Part shown: one piece after another, positions 18,206 to 28,147 of the stretch
How positions within the stretch are numbered: the first letter of the stretch is position 1
How the letters are laid out: every line of letters starts with the position of its first letter
NCBI RefSeq assembly: GCF_963678865.1
Contig: NZ_OY787459.1
Location: 2,570,501 to 2,634,500, forward strand
DNA from: Maridesulfovibrio sp.
GTDB taxonomy: Bacteria > Desulfobacterota > Desulfovibrionia > Desulfovibrionales > Desulfovibrionaceae
DNA length: 64,000 nt
Reading direction: 5' to 3'
Made by a program: the position numbers and the translations under genes
Notes under the pieces: model-generated
The model's database searches: none
What the model was told of the DNA's origin: nothing
What the model saw: only the letters and a program-made list of their open reading frames with translations

Positions 18206-18988
18206 TTATTTGCTCTCTTGGTCTTTTTTATTTATTGCCCCTCCCCTGCCGGAAAACGGAGCCAGCATATTCACTAAATCTAGAGGAAGAGGGATTATGG
18301 TAGAAGATTTTCCTTCAGCAGACATCTCGCGCAAAGTCTGCAAGTATCGCAACTGCAAAGCTTCAGGATGAGCGGATATAATTTCAGCAGCTTCTGACAG
18401 CTTGTCTGCGGCCTGAAATTCACCCTGAGCATTGATCACTTTAGCCCGACGTTCGCGCTCGGCCTCAGCCTGCTTGGCCATGGCCCGCTGCATTTCCTGC
18501 GGCAGGTCAATATATTTAAGCTCGACTGTGCTGACCTTGATCCCCCACGGATCAGTGTGCATATCCAGAATTTCCTGAATTTCGCTATTCACTTTTTCGC
18601 GCTGGGCAAGTATCTCATCAAGCTCGACGCCTCCACATACGCTACGGAGGGTGGTTTGTGCAAGCTGAGAAGTGGCAAACATAAAATCCTCAACCTCGAG
18701 AATAGCCTTGATCGGATCCGTAACCCGGAAATAAACAACTGCGTTAACCTTGATACTTACGTTATCACGCGTGATAACATCCTGATTGGGAACATCAAGA
18801 GTCATGATCCTCAGCGATACACGGGTCATACGGTCAACAATAGGAATCAGTATTATGAGTCCGGGACCTTTAGCTTTTATCACCCGGCCCAACCTGAAAA
18901 TCACTCCGCGCTCATACTCATTCAGAACTTTCAGGGCAGTGATCAAAAAGAAAACAACGAACAGAATTACAGGAATAAGAAAAGTCAT
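18206..18988 (-). CDS. Slipin / stomatin-like SPFH membrane protein
   Basis: The 260-residue protein has one N-terminal membrane anchor ([16 protein letters not shown], residues 3-18), then an SPFH/PHB domain with [14 protein letters not shown] and [27 protein letters not shown] (quoted as two family motifs). A coiled coil follows ([16 protein letters not shown]). Slipins make membrane microdomains and are proteolysis partners of NfeD serine proteases. The NfeD gene lies 25 bases upstream, the classic pair. Confidence 0.93.
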   Translation of the reverse strand: MTFLIPVILFVVFFLITALKVLNEYERGVIFRLGRVIKAKGPGLIILIPIVDRMTRVSLRIMTLDVPNQDVITRDNVSIKVNAVVYFRVTDPIKAILEVEDFMFATSQLAQTTLRSVCGGVELDEILAQREKVNSEIQEILDMHTDPWGIKVSTVELKYIDLPQEMQRAMAKQAEAERERRAKVINAQGEFQAADKLSEAAEIISAHPEALQLRYLQTLREMSAEGKSSTIIPLPLDLVNMLAPFSGRGGAINKKDQESK

Positions 18989-19013
18989 ACCAACCTCCCA
19001 AAGATTAAAGTGA

Positions 19014-20324
19014 TCATATCTTTTTTAAGACAATCAGGGTTAGACCACGGGAATCGATAACCTTGATCGCAGTTCCGGGTTCATAAAAAATTTTATCATC
19101 TGCTTCAGCATTCCAGATTTCTCCGCGCACGCGAACCTTCATACGCTCACCTCTAAGTTCAATCACCTCACCATCAAGACCAACCATGCCCTGCAACCCC
19201 ACGCCGGACTTGGAAATCTGAGACTTGGCCACAAGATATACTATGATTCCGGCAAATGCTGCGAATGTCAGTACCGTGCCTAAAATTGTACCCAAGGGGA
19301 GACCCGGTGAACCTTCACGAAAAAGGACCAATGATCCGATAAACAGACTGATCACCGCCCCAAGACTGAGCAAGCCGTAACTGACGATAAAAATTTCAAG
19401 AACAAAAAGCACTGCACCAAGCAGAAGTAAAAGCAAACCGGCAGCATTGGTTGGTAAAACGGACATGGCATACAAACCGGTCACAAGACAAAAAGCACCC
19501 AGCACTCCTGGCAAAATCGTTCCGGGATGGGATAATTCAAAAAACAAGCCCAACATCCCACCCAGAATAAAAAAATACGCTATCTGAGGATCAAGTAACC
19601 ATGAAAGAACAAGGTATCTTAGACCGGGCTCATATTTGACGGTTAAAACTTCATCCTTCAAAAATTTAACTTTATTACCTGCTACAAGAAAGCCTCTAGC
19701 GCCAAGTTGCTCCAGAAAATCCTCCACAGACAAGGCCAAAAAATCCACAATATTCAGAGTCACCGCATCTTGAGCGTCCACACTGATTCCATCCTGAACA
19801 GATTTGACGTACCACTCTACGTTTCGTCCCCTCTTGCGGGCGATACCTTTGATCAGGCTGACCATATCTCCAGTCACTTTCCGGCTCATGGTTTCGGGAA
19901 GATCATCACCAGAAGATGAAACCGGGCTGGCCGCACCGATAGATGTTCCGGGCGCCATAGCCGCAACCTGAGCTGACGCAGTAATAAATGTCCCGGCAGA
20001 GGCCGCATGCGCACCCTCGGGACCGACCCATACGCAAACGGGAATATCACTGTTCATGATAAGTTTGACCATCTCACGCATGGAAGTACCAAGACCTCCG
20101 GGAGTATCAAGCTTAAGCAGCAAAAGATCATGATCGTCATCACCTGCTTGCTCAAGAGCATCCTCAAGCAGATGAACCTGAGCAGGGCTTATCCCTCCCT
20201 CAATTTCAAGCAATAATACACTGACTTCTCCAGCTGAAGCAGGTGCAGCAGAGCTGCTGAGAAAAAGCATTGTAGTGATGATCAAACAATAAATGAGACC
20301 TGAACATTTCTTACAATATCGCAC
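19014..20324 (-). CDS. NfeD-family membrane serine protease (ClpP-like domain plus NfeD)
   Basis: The chosen start is a GTG at 20324, because AAGGAGGG lies just ahead; a 14-residue upstream extension has none. The 436-residue precursor has a signal peptide ending SSSAAPASA. Next is a ClpP/SppA-type protease domain with the nucleophile serine in [18 protein letters not shown], and the acid/lysine region after [15 protein letters not shown]. Four to five membrane segments and a C-terminal OB-fold NfeD domain ([20 protein letters not shown]) follow. The family cleaves stomatin-like partners near their C-terminus. The slipin gene is directly downstream. Confidence 0.93.
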   Translation of the reverse strand: MRYCKKCSGLIYCLIITTMLFLSSSAAPASAGEVSVLLLEIEGGISPAQVHLLEDALEQAGDDDHDLLLLKLDTPGGLGTSMREMVKLIMNSDIPVCVWVGPEGAHAASAGTFITASAQVAAMAPGTSIGAASPVSSSGDDLPETMSRKVTGDMVSLIKGIARKRGRNVEWYVKSVQDGISVDAQDAVTLNIVDFLALSVEDFLEQLGARGFLVAGNKVKFLKDEVLTVKYEPGLRYLVLSWLLDPQIAYFFILGGMLGLFFELSHPGTILPGVLGAFCLVTGLYAMSVLPTNAAGLLLLLLGAVLFVLEIFIVSYGLLSLGAVISLFIGSLVLFREGSPGLPLGTILGTVLTFAAFAGIIVYLVAKSQISKSGVGLQGMVGLDGEVIELRGERMKVRVRGEIWNAEADDKIFYEPGTAIKVIDSRGLTLIVLKKI

Positions 20325-20393
20325 AGCACCCTCCTTATAAAAAGGACTTGTGAATAATAATGCCAAATCAGCAGAGATAAATAAACTGAATAA

Positions 20394-20427
20394 AAAGAAA
20401 ACCCCGCCTTGAAAAAAGACGGGGTTA
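20394..20427 (-). terminator. Intrinsic terminator
   Basis: AACCCCG (20400-20406) pairs with CGGGGTT (20420-20426). Read on the minus strand it is followed by TTTTCTTTTT, so it ends the coaBC-containing unit at 20448. Confidence 0.85.
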
Positions 20428-20447
20428 AAAAAACATATTTGGAAACA

Positions 20448-21257
20448 TCAGAAAAGCGGCAAGCGCAATAACGAGATACAAAGAAGTTGCTGCTCGTCAG
20501 GAGGAAGGGTCTTCAGAAAGTCAGGGTCCTGAAGCATAAGCATCTGCACCCCGTTGATATGAACTGATGCTGAAGACGCTGGAGCATCAGGGGCAATTAT
20601 AGAGCGGGTCTGATCTCCGAAACTGGCTATGAACTTGACTCCGTAGGACTCTACACCTTTCCAGAAAATTTCGGATTTGTTTTCGAAATCGCTGCCATTC
20701 CAAGAGGTGCAGGGCCAAAATGAAATCGCTCCTTTAGGCAGGCCCATATAACTGATCAGGGACTGAAAGAGCTTACGCCGCTCTGCATCTGCCTGACCGG
20801 AAAGATCCTGACCCAATTGTGCATAAGTCCAAAAAATCTGAACCCGAGGGCTGATGCGGCCCGCAAGAGTGGACCATGGAGCAGGCCAAGACTCAGGATC
20901 AGGGAAATTAACCTTGGGCTGGATCGGTGATTTACGCGTATCAGGGATACGCGACGGCTTTGCCGGAGGGGTACGGTCAAAAGAAGGCCGCTGCTGATTC
21001 TGCGGGGGAGCTGATTGGGTTTTCCTGACCACAGCAGAATGTTGTGCAGGAGATGGTTGCTGCGCTGCTTGTTGCGGATTGCGCTGTACCTGCTGCCTGC
21101 TTTGCGCTGGAGCACCCATACGCTGCCGAGCCGGTTTTTCGAGTTCCTCGATACCGGGCAGTGCATCTTTGAAAACATACTGCAAGCCGTTCTGATACCA
21201 CGGCCTGGCACTTTCAAGTACGTTTAATTCTGCAGAAGGAGATCCCATATACGCCAC
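20448..21257 (-). CDS. Hypothetical protein with Pro/Gln-rich linker
   Basis: I do not recognise it securely. The 269-residue protein starts at a GTG overlapping the end of coaBC by 34 bases (or an internal ATG, nine bases later), so it is translationally linked to coaBC. Residues 1-45 are a short ordered head, residues 46-115 a low-complexity Q/P/R-rich linker (RQQVQRNPQQAAQQPSPAQ), and the last 150 a compact domain with FWTYAQLGQDLSGQADAE and GLPKGAISFWPC. The last part looks enzymatic in style, but no motif is diagnostic. Conservation next to coaBC in relatives would test whether it is functional. Confidence 0.65.
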   Translation of the reverse strand: MAYMGSPSAELNVLESARPWYQNGLQYVFKDALPGIEELEKPARQRMGAPAQSRQQVQRNPQQAAQQPSPAQHSAVVRKTQSAPPQNQQRPSFDRTPPAKPSRIPDTRKSPIQPKVNFPDPESWPAPWSTLAGRISPRVQIFWTYAQLGQDLSGQADAERRKLFQSLISYMGLPKGAISFWPCTSWNGSDFENKSEIFWKGVESYGVKFIASFGDQTRSIIAPDAPASSASVHINGVQMLMLQDPDFLKTLPPDEQQLLCISLLRLPLF

Positions 21258-22435
21258 GCTATTTCAGTTTTAGGTAGATCAGGCCATTCCTCAGACCGCC
21301 CTGCCCTGTCCAGTACATAAACAGAATTGGTGCAAGACTCAAATCCTGCACCGGGCTTATTGATAGGATTAGCACAAATCAGGTCAAGATTCTTGCGTTC
21401 AAGCTTACCCCTGGCTGCTTCCTCAATATTGGAAGTCTCTGCAGCAAACCCGATCAGCTGCTGTCCATCCTTTTTCATGGAACCGATGGTCTTAAGAATG
21501 TCCGGGTTGGTTTCAAACTCAACCCGCAGTGCATCACTTCCTGCCTTTTTAAATTTACTTTCACCATGGGGGATCGGCTTGAAGTCAGCAACCGCAGCGG
21601 TAAAACACCCGGTGGTACAAGAGGGCCAAACCTCTGTGGCGGCATCAAACATCTGCTGAGCAGATTCAACTTTGATCACATTAATATCAGCAGGAAACCA
21701 CCACTTAACCGGCCCGGAGACAACAGTGACCTTGGCACCGCGCAGCCAAGCAGCCATGGCAATACAGGCTCCCATCAGACCGGAAGAAGGATTGGACCAG
21801 AAGCGGACCGCATCCCATTTTTCACGGGTAGGCCCCAGAGTGATCAACACGTGCTTACCGCTCATGTCATTCGGAGAAACAGCACGTAAACATTGGGCAT
21901 AAATGGATTCAAGGGTAGCAAGACGTCCCCGACCATGATCACCACAGGCGACATCGCCGCAATCAGGCCCGATGAATTCAACGCCTCTTTCCGCTAGTAT
22001 GCGGCAATTCTCCCGAGTTGCCGGAGCATCCCACATGGCAGGATTCATGGCCGGGGCCACCAATTTCGGACCTTTGAAAGCCAAGGCCTGACAGGAAAGC
22101 ATGTCATCAGCAAGTCCGTGAGCCATACGGGCAAGAACCGAAGCCGTTGCCGGGGCAACAAGCAGGGCATCTGCGGCCTGTCCCGGCTCAAGATGACCAA
22201 AGGTATCGTCTAATGTAGGAAACATTTTTTCCCAGACCTTGAAAGCACCAAGGGCCTCATAACTGAGGCCCCTGATAAATTCCTGCGCACCGGAAGTAAG
22301 TGTAACACTTACTTCAATCCCGGCCTTTCGAAACATACGCAGTAAGTCCAATGACTTGTAAGCCGCGATGGACCCGCTGACACCGAGATGGATGCGTTTC
22401 CCTAAAAAACAGTCAAAATTCAGATGTTCGTTCAT
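21224..22435 (-). CDS. coaBC: Bifunctional phosphopantothenoylcysteine synthetase/decarboxylase
   Basis: Fuses the two middle steps of coenzyme A synthesis. The 403-residue protein has the flavoprotein decarboxylase half first (GVSGSIAAYKSLDLLRMF, SAQEFI, the PAMNPAMWDAPAT substrate loop) and the synthetase half from about residue 195 (LITLGPTREKWDAVRFWSNPSSGLMG). A family-typical AAVADFK then LIGFAAETSN follow. It overlaps both neighbours: one base with the lipoprotein gene upstream, 34 bases with the unknown gene downstream. Confidence 0.95.
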   Translation of the reverse strand: MNEHLNFDCFLGKRIHLGVSGSIAAYKSLDLLRMFRKAGIEVSVTLTSGAQEFIRGLSYEALGAFKVWEKMFPTLDDTFGHLEPGQAADALLVAPATASVLARMAHGLADDMLSCQALAFKGPKLVAPAMNPAMWDAPATRENCRILAERGVEFIGPDCGDVACGDHGRGRLATLESIYAQCLRAVSPNDMSGKHVLITLGPTREKWDAVRFWSNPSSGLMGACIAMAAWLRGAKVTVVSGPVKWWFPADINVIKVESAQQMFDAATEVWPSCTTGCFTAAVADFKPIPHGESKFKKAGSDALRVEFETNPDILKTIGSMKKDGQQLIGFAAETSNIEEAARGKLERKNLDLICANPINKPGAGFESCTNSVYVLDRAGRSEEWPDLPKTEIAWRIWDLLLQN

Positions 22436-22926
22436 TATTGTATATTGTTTTCCTGAAGCCCACCGGAACTGGGTACGGCATCAGCTTTAAGTTCTACTGC
22501 ATAGATCTCAACTTCAGTATTATAAGAACCGTCCATGATCCTTATGGTACAACTTTTGTAAGGTTTTACAAAAGTCAGCTGGGAAAAAGTCGAGGTAAGT
22601 GCACTTTCAAGATTCCAGTTGTCTTTAGCCATCTGGTTCTTGAAGAAATCAATGAGGGACTGGTTTTCAACGCGGCCCTTAAGAACAATCTTGCCATATT
22701 TAAAATTTTTGCGGTCGGCAACAAAAGACTGATCAGGTTCGCGGCTCAGTTCATTGGGAACGGCAATGTCGTCAAATTCAGTGTAAGGAACAAATTCCTC
22801 ATAACTTTCGGTGGCGCCAGATGTGGCTACGACCGGTTCTTCAGAAGATTTGTTAGTTACGGCCAGACAACCGGTAAGGCCCACAAAGATCATGGAAACA
22901 AGAAACATTTTAAAATAAGTACGCAT
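22435..22926 (-). CDS. Small lipoprotein of unknown function
   Basis: Start at 22926 is supported by CGGAGGAAT before ATG; a ten-residue extension has no site. The 163-residue protein has a lipoprotein signal peptide with the lipobox VGLTGC. After an acidic, low-complexity region comes a conserved-looking fold (KIVLKGRVENQSLIDFFKNQM, NWNLESAL, CTIRIMD). This resembles envelope lipoproteins of sulfate reducers, but I cannot name a family. It overlaps the coaBC start by one base and is separated from the regulator gene downstream of it on the map by about 170 bases. Confidence 0.75.
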   Translation of the reverse strand: MRTYFKMFLVSMIFVGLTGCLAVTNKSSEEPVVATSGATESYEEFVPYTEFDDIAVPNELSREPDQSFVADRKNFKYGKIVLKGRVENQSLIDFFKNQMAKDNWNLESALTSTFSQLTFVKPYKSCTIRIMDGSYNTEVEIYAVELKADAVPSSGGLQENNIQ

Positions 22927-23098
22927 ATCTATTCCTCCGATTTTATGCCGACGCATATTGAAATACAGACCAGCCGGGCTGGACTTGATTTGTCACTCAA
23001 ATCAGACGCAGGTACAATCAACAACAGCAGCCCCCCCGCATCATCTAGACTTTTTCTACAGCCATGAGGGCAAAAAATCAATTCAACTAAAAGTAAAA

Positions 23099-23776
23099 TC
23101 AACCGTTCAGACGTTTAATCTTATCCGTAAAATAATTTTCCATTTCACGACGGTCTTTACGTAAACGAATAAGCTCAGCTTCCATAATCTCAAGCTTATG
23201 CTTCAAGTTAGTGTTTTCCTGAGCTAATTCAGTAGTCGCTTCCTCAAGCTCTATGTCTTTCTGCTCCAGGGCATTGGTGCGTTCACCATATTCTTCAGTG
23301 ATGGATTTGATATCCAGCTGCGGCAAAGCCTTGATTTTTTTTTGACTGCGGGCAAGAAGAACAAAAGCTTTTTTGAGCTTGTAAATATCTTCACGCTGCT
23401 CTTCAATGATTGACTTCTGATCGGCAATCACTTCAAGTGACTTGCTCATCTTGTCCATCATATCGGCAAAAGCTCCGCTCAACTCAGCCTGAATATTCAT
23501 GGCCGGTTGGGCCGGTACGCCGCGCTCAGAGGGGCTGATCTCAATAGTGCGGGGAAATTCGGATCGGAGCTGCTGCTCAATTTCCGTGGTGACCATCCCT
23601 TCATTATATAAGGTGACGATACGCTTGAAGATTTCTACAGCGGATTCGGGGTACTTGGTAACCCGGCCCATTTTTTTACTTGAAAGAAAATCCTTGAACA
23701 GCGAAGCATAGCGCCTCGCAGTGGGAGCAGGGATCATCGTAATCTTGGATATTTCAGCTACTGACAACCATTTCAT
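23099..23776 (-). CDS. MerR-like HTH protein with long coiled coil
   Basis: The 225-residue protein begins with a MerR-type helix-turn-helix (WLSVAEISKITMIPAPTARRYASLF, about residues 2-26) and a wing region (RVTKYPESAVEIFKRIVTLYNEG). About 90 helical residues end in a charged coiled coil (residues 150-225, ELEEATTELAQENTNLKHKLEIMEAEL in part). It has no effector pocket, so it may be a structural or global DNA-binding protein. A distant relative with the same plan is at 61789. An alternate TTG start lies six bases upstream; no strong ribosome site is visible. Confidence 0.8.
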   Translation of the reverse strand: MKWLSVAEISKITMIPAPTARRYASLFKDFLSSKKMGRVTKYPESAVEIFKRIVTLYNEGMVTTEIEQQLRSEFPRTIEISPSERGVPAQPAMNIQAELSGAFADMMDKMSKSLEVIADQKSIIEEQREDIYKLKKAFVLLARSQKKIKALPQLDIKSITEEYGERTNALEQKDIELEEATTELAQENTNLKHKLEIMEAELIRLRKDRREMENYFTDKIKRLNG

Positions 23777-23924
23777 AATCAAATCCGGATTTGGTGATCA
23801 ACGTGACAATCAAACAGGCTTGTTTGACCGGACAATCAAAGAACAAACACAGCATTCATAGACCTTGAAGGTGTCTGCTGTAAAGATTCTTACCAGATTA
23901 TCATCAATAATGAAAACCGAAAAA

Positions 23925-25010
23925 ATGAACATAAACACAGAAGACTTTTTCCTTAAAAGCTACGACTTTGAACTACCTGAACAGCAGATAGCACAATGCC
24001 CCGCAGTAATGCGCCACGGTTCTAAGCTGATGGTCCTTGATCAGAAAAGCGGTGAAACCGAAATAAAAAATTTCACCGACATTGTGGATCTGCTCCCGGA
24101 AGGCGCCCTGCTGGTGGCTAACAATTCTAAAGTCGTCCCGGCACGTATATTCGGCAAAAAACCTACCGGTGGACGGGTGGAATTTCTGCTGCTGACCCCC
24201 CTACCTTTAATAAAAGCCGAAGAGGTACCCGGTGGTTTCAAAGCCCAGGCCCGCGGACTTCTCCGGGCCTCAAAGGGTCCCAAGCCCGGTGACGAAATTT
24301 TCTTTGATGGCGGGCTGAAGCTTAACGTACTGGGCAAAGGTAAATTCGGACTTTCCGAAGTTGAGCTGCAGTGGACGGGTGATCTTAAAAAAATATTTGA
24401 GGAATGCGGTAAGATTCCACTGCCCCCCTATATCAGACGTGCTGCAGATGAAACTGACAATGAACGTTACCAGACACTTTATGCCTGCGATGAAAAAGCC
24501 GGATCAGTGGCTGCTCCTACTGCCGGACTGCATTTCTCCGAGGAAATCAATGAAAAACTGAAAGCCCAAAATATTAAACGGGCTGAAGTTACTTTATACG
24601 TTGGCTACGGAACGTTCAGCCCTGTCCGGGCTGAAGATATACGTGATCATGAAATGCACAGTGAATACATTGAAATCCCTAAAGAAACCGCTGCCGCAGT
24701 AATCAAAGCCAAACAGGAAGGACGCCCGGTTATTGCCGTGGGGACCACCTCCGCACGCACTCTTGAAGGTGCTTTTCAGCAAGCCGGAGAAATCTGCGAA
24801 TTCAAGGGCGAGACCAATATCTTTATCTATCCCGGCTTTGAATTCAAAGTGGTTGATCGCATGATTACCAATTTCCATTTGCCGGAATCGTCTCTTGTCA
24901 TTATGATTTCCGCTCTCGCCGGTAGGGAAAATGTTTTAAAGGCCTACTCTGAAGCGGTTAAAAATGAGTTCAGGTTCTTTTCCTACGGGGATTCAATGTA
25001 TATAAAATAA
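23925..25010 (+). CDS. queA: S-adenosylmethionine:tRNA ribosyltransferase-isomerase
   Basis: Adds the cyclopentene moiety to preQ1 on tRNA, making epoxyqueuosine, in the cytoplasm. The 361 residues from the third in-frame methionine match the family: KSYDFELPEQQIAQCPAVMRHGSKLMVLD (broken here: residues 9-37), GRVEFLLL, GSVAAPTAGLHF and GTTSARTLEG. Starts at 23910 and 23865 remain possible, because none has a clear ribosome site. It is preceded by the divergent MerR-like gene. A hairpin terminator separates it from korD. Confidence 0.95.
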   Translation: MNINTEDFFLKSYDFELPEQQIAQCPAVMRHGSKLMVLDQKSGETEIKNFTDIVDLLPEGALLVANNSKVVPARIFGKKPTGGRVEFLLLTPLPLIKAEEVPGGFKAQARGLLRASKGPKPGDEIFFDGGLKLNVLGKGKFGLSEVELQWTGDLKKIFEECGKIPLPPYIRRAADETDNERYQTLYACDEKAGSVAAPTAGLHFSEEINEKLKAQNIKRAEVTLYVGYGTFSPVRAEDIRDHEMHSEYIEIPKETAAAVIKAKQEGRPVIAVGTTSARTLEGAFQQAGEICEFKGETNIFIYPGFEFKVVDRMITNFHLPESSLVIMISALAGRENVLKAYSEAVKNEFRFFSYGDSMYIK

Positions 25011-25141
25011 GTTACAAATTACATTTGGACGTAGTTTTGACGGAAAAATTTGCACCTCAACGCAAATAATTATACGTTGTTTTACAGCATACACATCTGA
25101 AGGGTGTGTCGTTTTCGAGATAATAAAGACTCTAATGGTCC

Positions 25142-25166
25142 CAGCCCGTTGATATAACGGGCTTTT
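25142..25166 (+). terminator. Intrinsic terminator or attenuator before korD
   Basis: AGCCCGTT, GATAT, AACGGGCT, then TTTT (25143-25165). It stands after queA and only 26 bases before the korD start, so it could end queA or control entry into the kor operon. Confidence 0.75.
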
Positions 25167-25191
25167 CTGTCCACGGTAACAGGAGTTTAGG

Positions 25192-25422
25192 ATGTCACGA
25201 GTAGAATTTTTGGATGAACGGTGCAAGGGCTGTCTGCTCTGTACAACCGTCTGTCCAAAGCAAATCATAAGGCAATCCGACCGATTCAACCAGCACGGTT
25301 ACAAAGTTGCTGAAGTCGCGGCTGAGGATATGGAAAAGTGTACCGGATGTACTTCCTGTGCGCTGATCTGTCCGGATATCGCTATCCGGGTATACAGAAC
25401 CAAAAAGGCCAAAGGAGAATAG
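25192..25422 (+). CDS. korD: 2-oxoacid:ferredoxin oxidoreductase, ferredoxin-like delta subunit
   Basis: The 76-residue protein has two 4Fe-4S binding patterns: CKGCLLCTTVCP at about residues 11-22 and CTGCTSCALICP at about 46-57. It wires electrons from the thiamine active site to ferredoxin. Length and position match the delta subunit of KorDABC-type enzymes. The start is supported by ACAGGAG ahead of ATG. The next gene begins one base after the stop. Confidence 0.92.
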   Translation: MSRVEFLDERCKGCLLCTTVCPKQIIRQSDRFNQHGYKVAEVAAEDMEKCTGCTSCALICPDIAIRVYRTKKAKGE

Positions 25423-25423
25423 T

Positions 25424-26491
25424 ATGGCTAAGAACGGCGAAAAGCTTTTCATCAAAGGCAACGAGGCTATCTCCCGAGGCGCTATTGCAGCCGGACTCAA
25501 GTGCTACTTTGGCTACCCCATCACACCCCAGAACGATATTCCGGAATACATGTCCGCAGAACTGCCCAAAGTCGGCGGTGAATTCGTTCAGGCCGAAAGT
25601 GAAGTTGCCGCAGCAAACATGCTCATAGGTGCAGCTGCTACAGGCACCCGCTGCATGACCTCTTCTTCCAGTCCCGGCATTTCCCTAAAACAGGAAGCAA
25701 TATCCTACCTTGCAGGCAGCCAGCTCCCCGCAGTCATCGTCAACATGAACCGTGGCGGACCGGGACTCGGCGACATCGGTCCCAGTCAGGGCGACTATTT
25801 TCAGGCCACAAAAGGCGGCGGACACGGTGACTACCGCACCCTCGTTCTTGCTCCCGGAACCTGTCAGGAATGCTATGATCTTGTCATCGAGGCATTCGAC
25901 CTCGCGTTCAAGTACCGTAACCCGGTCATGATTCTCGGTGATGCCATCGTCGGACAGATGAAAGAACCGGTCATAACCTGGACCCCGGAATCCAAATCAG
26001 CTGAGGAAGGAGCCGAGTGGCGCATTGAAGGAGCCAAAGGCCGTGATCACCGCATCATCAAGTCACTTTTCCTCACCGAAGGTTCCCTCGCAGAACACAA
26101 CCTGTCTCTGCAGGCCAAATATAACGACATGGCCAAGTTCACCAAGCAGGAACTTTTCGAAACAGAAGATGCAGAACTCATCGTAGTTGCCTACGGTTCC
26201 ATCGGACGTATCGTAAAAAGCACCGTCCGCAAATTGCGTGCACAGGGTCACAAGGTCGGACTGTTCCGTCCCATCACCCTCTACCCTTTCCCTTCAGAAG
26301 AGCTGAATAAGCTTGCCAAGCAGGGTAAGAAATTCCTGACCATTGAACATAACCTCGGTCAGATGGTTGAAGACGTACGTCTTTCCATCCGTACCATTAC
26401 CGACAGTGATTTCTTCGGCTTCATGCCCGGAAACCTGCCCACCCCCGACGATTTCGAGGAACCCATCCTCAAAAGCCTTGGAGGGAAATAG
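25424..26491 (+). CDS. korA: 2-oxoacid:ferredoxin oxidoreductase alpha subunit
   Basis: The 355-residue subunit carries the pyrimidine-binding half. Key stretches are GNEAISRGAIAAGLKCYFGYPITPQNDIPEY (given here in part), GGEFVQAESEVAAANMLIGAAATG with the catalytic glutamate, and NRGGPGLGDIGPSQGDYFQATKGGGHGDYR. These are KorA-like; VorB (branched-chain) proteins are similar, so 2-oxoglutarate versus 2-oxoisovalerate cannot be settled. It is one base from korD and two bases from korB, so it is one operon. Confidence 0.92.
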   Translation: MAKNGEKLFIKGNEAISRGAIAAGLKCYFGYPITPQNDIPEYMSAELPKVGGEFVQAESEVAAANMLIGAAATGTRCMTSSSSPGISLKQEAISYLAGSQLPAVIVNMNRGGPGLGDIGPSQGDYFQATKGGGHGDYRTLVLAPGTCQECYDLVIEAFDLAFKYRNPVMILGDAIVGQMKEPVITWTPESKSAEEGAEWRIEGAKGRDHRIIKSLFLTEGSLAEHNLSLQAKYNDMAKFTKQELFETEDAELIVVAYGSIGRIVKSTVRKLRAQGHKVGLFRPITLYPFPSEELNKLAKQGKKFLTIEHNLGQMVEDVRLSIRTITDSDFFGFMPGNLPTPDDFEEPILKSLGGK

Positions 26492-26493
26492 AT

Positions 26494-27252
26494 ATGAGCG
26501 AACAAGAAATTCTGGCCTTTGACAAGGCCGACGCTATTGTAGACGTTCCCACCCACTACTGTCCCGGCTGCCAGCACGGTATCGCCCACAGACTTGCTGG
26601 TGAACTGCTCTCCGAAATGGGCTTGACCGAAAACACACTTCTGGTCACCTCAATTGGCTGTTCCGTATTCCTCTACAACTACCTGAACGTGGACAGCGTG
26701 GAAGCGCCTCACGGCCGCGCCCCGGCAGTTGCCACAGGAGTCAAAAGAGCCCGCGGTGACAAGTTTGTACTCTCCTATCAGGGTGACGGCGACCTTGCAT
26801 CAATCGGTATGGCTGAAATTATGCACTGCGCAAACCGCGGTGAAAAAGTCTCCATTATCTTCGTAAACAACACTGTTTACGGTATGACAGGCGGACAGAT
26901 GGCCCCCACCACCATGGAAGGCCAGAAAACTACAACCTCTCCTGCCGGGCGTAATCCGGACAAGGAAGGTATGCCCATCAAGATGGCTGAAATCATTGCC
27001 TCTCTTGGTGGTACCGCATATGCCGCACGCGTAGCTCTGAACAATGTGAAGAACATTCGCAACGCCAAGAAAGCAATGAAAAAAGCTTTTGAAGTGCAGC
27101 AGCAGGGACTCGGCTTCGGTTTTATCGAGCTGCTTGCAACCTGTCCCACCAACTGGAGAATGACTCCCATTCAGGCGAATGAAAGGATCGAAAATGAAAT
27201 GATCCCTTACTTCCCTCTGGGTGTATATAAAGATGTAACCGCGGAGGACTAA
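26494..27252 (+). CDS. korB: 2-oxoacid:ferredoxin oxidoreductase beta subunit (TPP-binding)
   Basis: The 252 residues begin with CPGCQHGIAHRL at about 23-34, an iron-sulfur/TPP region of this family, and show the thiamine diphosphate motif GDGDLASIGMAEIMHCANRGEKVSIIFVNN (in parts GDGDLASIGMAEI, NRGEKVSIIF). GMTGGQMAPTT follows. It forms the active site with the alpha subunit. AGAACATGAGC-type spacing to korA and korC is two bases each side. Confidence 0.93.
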   Translation: MSEQEILAFDKADAIVDVPTHYCPGCQHGIAHRLAGELLSEMGLTENTLLVTSIGCSVFLYNYLNVDSVEAPHGRAPAVATGVKRARGDKFVLSYQGDGDLASIGMAEIMHCANRGEKVSIIFVNNTVYGMTGGQMAPTTMEGQKTTTSPAGRNPDKEGMPIKMAEIIASLGGTAYAARVALNNVKNIRNAKKAMKKAFEVQQQGLGFGFIELLATCPTNWRMTPIQANERIENEMIPYFPLGVYKDVTAED

Positions 27253-27253
27253 G

Positions 27254-27796
27254 ATGAGCAAATACCTCGACAGCATCATTGCCGGATTCGGCGGACAGGG
27301 CGTTATGCTCATCGGTAACCTGCTGGCATACTCAGGCATGAATGCCGGACTCAATGTAACCTACATTCCGGTATACGGGCCTGAAATGCGCGGCGGTACC
27401 GCCAACTGCACCGTAGTTCTCTCCGAGGATGAAATCGGTTCACCAATCATCCGCAGTCCGCACAGCCTGATTATCATGAACCGTCCTTCACTGGATAAAT
27501 TCCAACCAATGCTCATGGATGATGGTATCCAGATCGTCAACTCATCACTCATTGATGAAGAACTGGTGGACACCAAACGCATCAAATCTTACATGGTGCC
27601 CTGCAATGATATTGCCGACAAGCTCGGCAATACCCGCATGGCAAACATGGTTGCACTCGGTGCTTTCATCAAAGCAACCGGGATCATGGACCTGCAGGCA
27701 GTCATCGACTCCCTCGAAAACGTGATCTCCGCTCACTACCACCATCTCATCCCCAAAAACGCAGAAGCACTCAAAGAAGGCGCTGCTGCTATTTAA
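27254..27796 (+). CDS. korC: 2-oxoacid:ferredoxin oxidoreductase gamma subunit
   Basis: The 180-residue subunit has [23 protein letters not shown] near the N-terminus (quoted core GFGGQGVML) and the [19 protein letters not shown] stretch. Both are typical of the gamma domain that completes 2-oxoacid oxidoreductases. Together the four subunits make a reversible, CoA-dependent, ferredoxin-linked enzyme suited to an anaerobe with an incomplete TCA cycle. A strong terminator follows. Confidence 0.93.
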   Translation: MSKYLDSIIAGFGGQGVMLIGNLLAYSGMNAGLNVTYIPVYGPEMRGGTANCTVVLSEDEIGSPIIRSPHSLIIMNRPSLDKFQPMLMDDGIQIVNSSLIDEELVDTKRIKSYMVPCNDIADKLGNTRMANMVALGAFIKATGIMDLQAVIDSLENVISAHYHHLIPKNAEALKEGAAAI

Positions 27797-27807
27797 GTAA
27801 GCACACT

Positions 27808-27850
27808 CTAAATGCCCCCTGCAAATATTCGCAGGGGGCATTTATTTTTG
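27808..27850 (+). terminator. Intrinsic terminator of korDABC
   Basis: AAATGCCCCCTGC (27810-27822) pairs with GCAGGGGGCATTT (27831-27843), followed by TATTTTT. Confidence 0.94.
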
Positions 27851-28147
27851 ATACGCTTCGCACTATTTATTTAAGATATTTTGCCTCCGGCGGCGGGGAC
27901 GGCGGTACCAAGTAACTTTTTGGAAAAAGTTTATCTGGACTCTTCAAAAACATTTATTAAGGCTACGCCGAGTTGAACGGCAAAATGTGCTTGATTCAAT
28001 CAAAGCTTATTTATAATTCTAACTATTCAAACACAAAAATCCTGCCTTTAAATATTTCTTAAAATTTTATCATTAATTTTAAGCATTTTATTTCAAAAAA
28101 ACGACCTATTCTTTACAAAAGACCACAAACGTCTTCAGGAGCGAAAT
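27851..28147. other. Intergenic region with degraded repeat and AT-rich aroE leader
   Basis: After the kor terminator this stretch holds repeat copy R2 and then roughly 170 AT-rich bases (27977-28147) before aroE. Sequence around 28120 (TCTTCAGGAG) supplies the aroE ribosome site. I see no gene here. Confidence 0.6.
27882..27975 (+). repeat. Intergenic palindromic repeat, copy R2 (diverged)
   Basis: Starts TTGCCTCCGGCGGCGGGG and ends AAGGCTACGCCG. The centre AACTTTTT GG AAAAAGTT (27914-27931) is a palindrome distinct from that of R1, so arms have changed together. Confidence 0.65.
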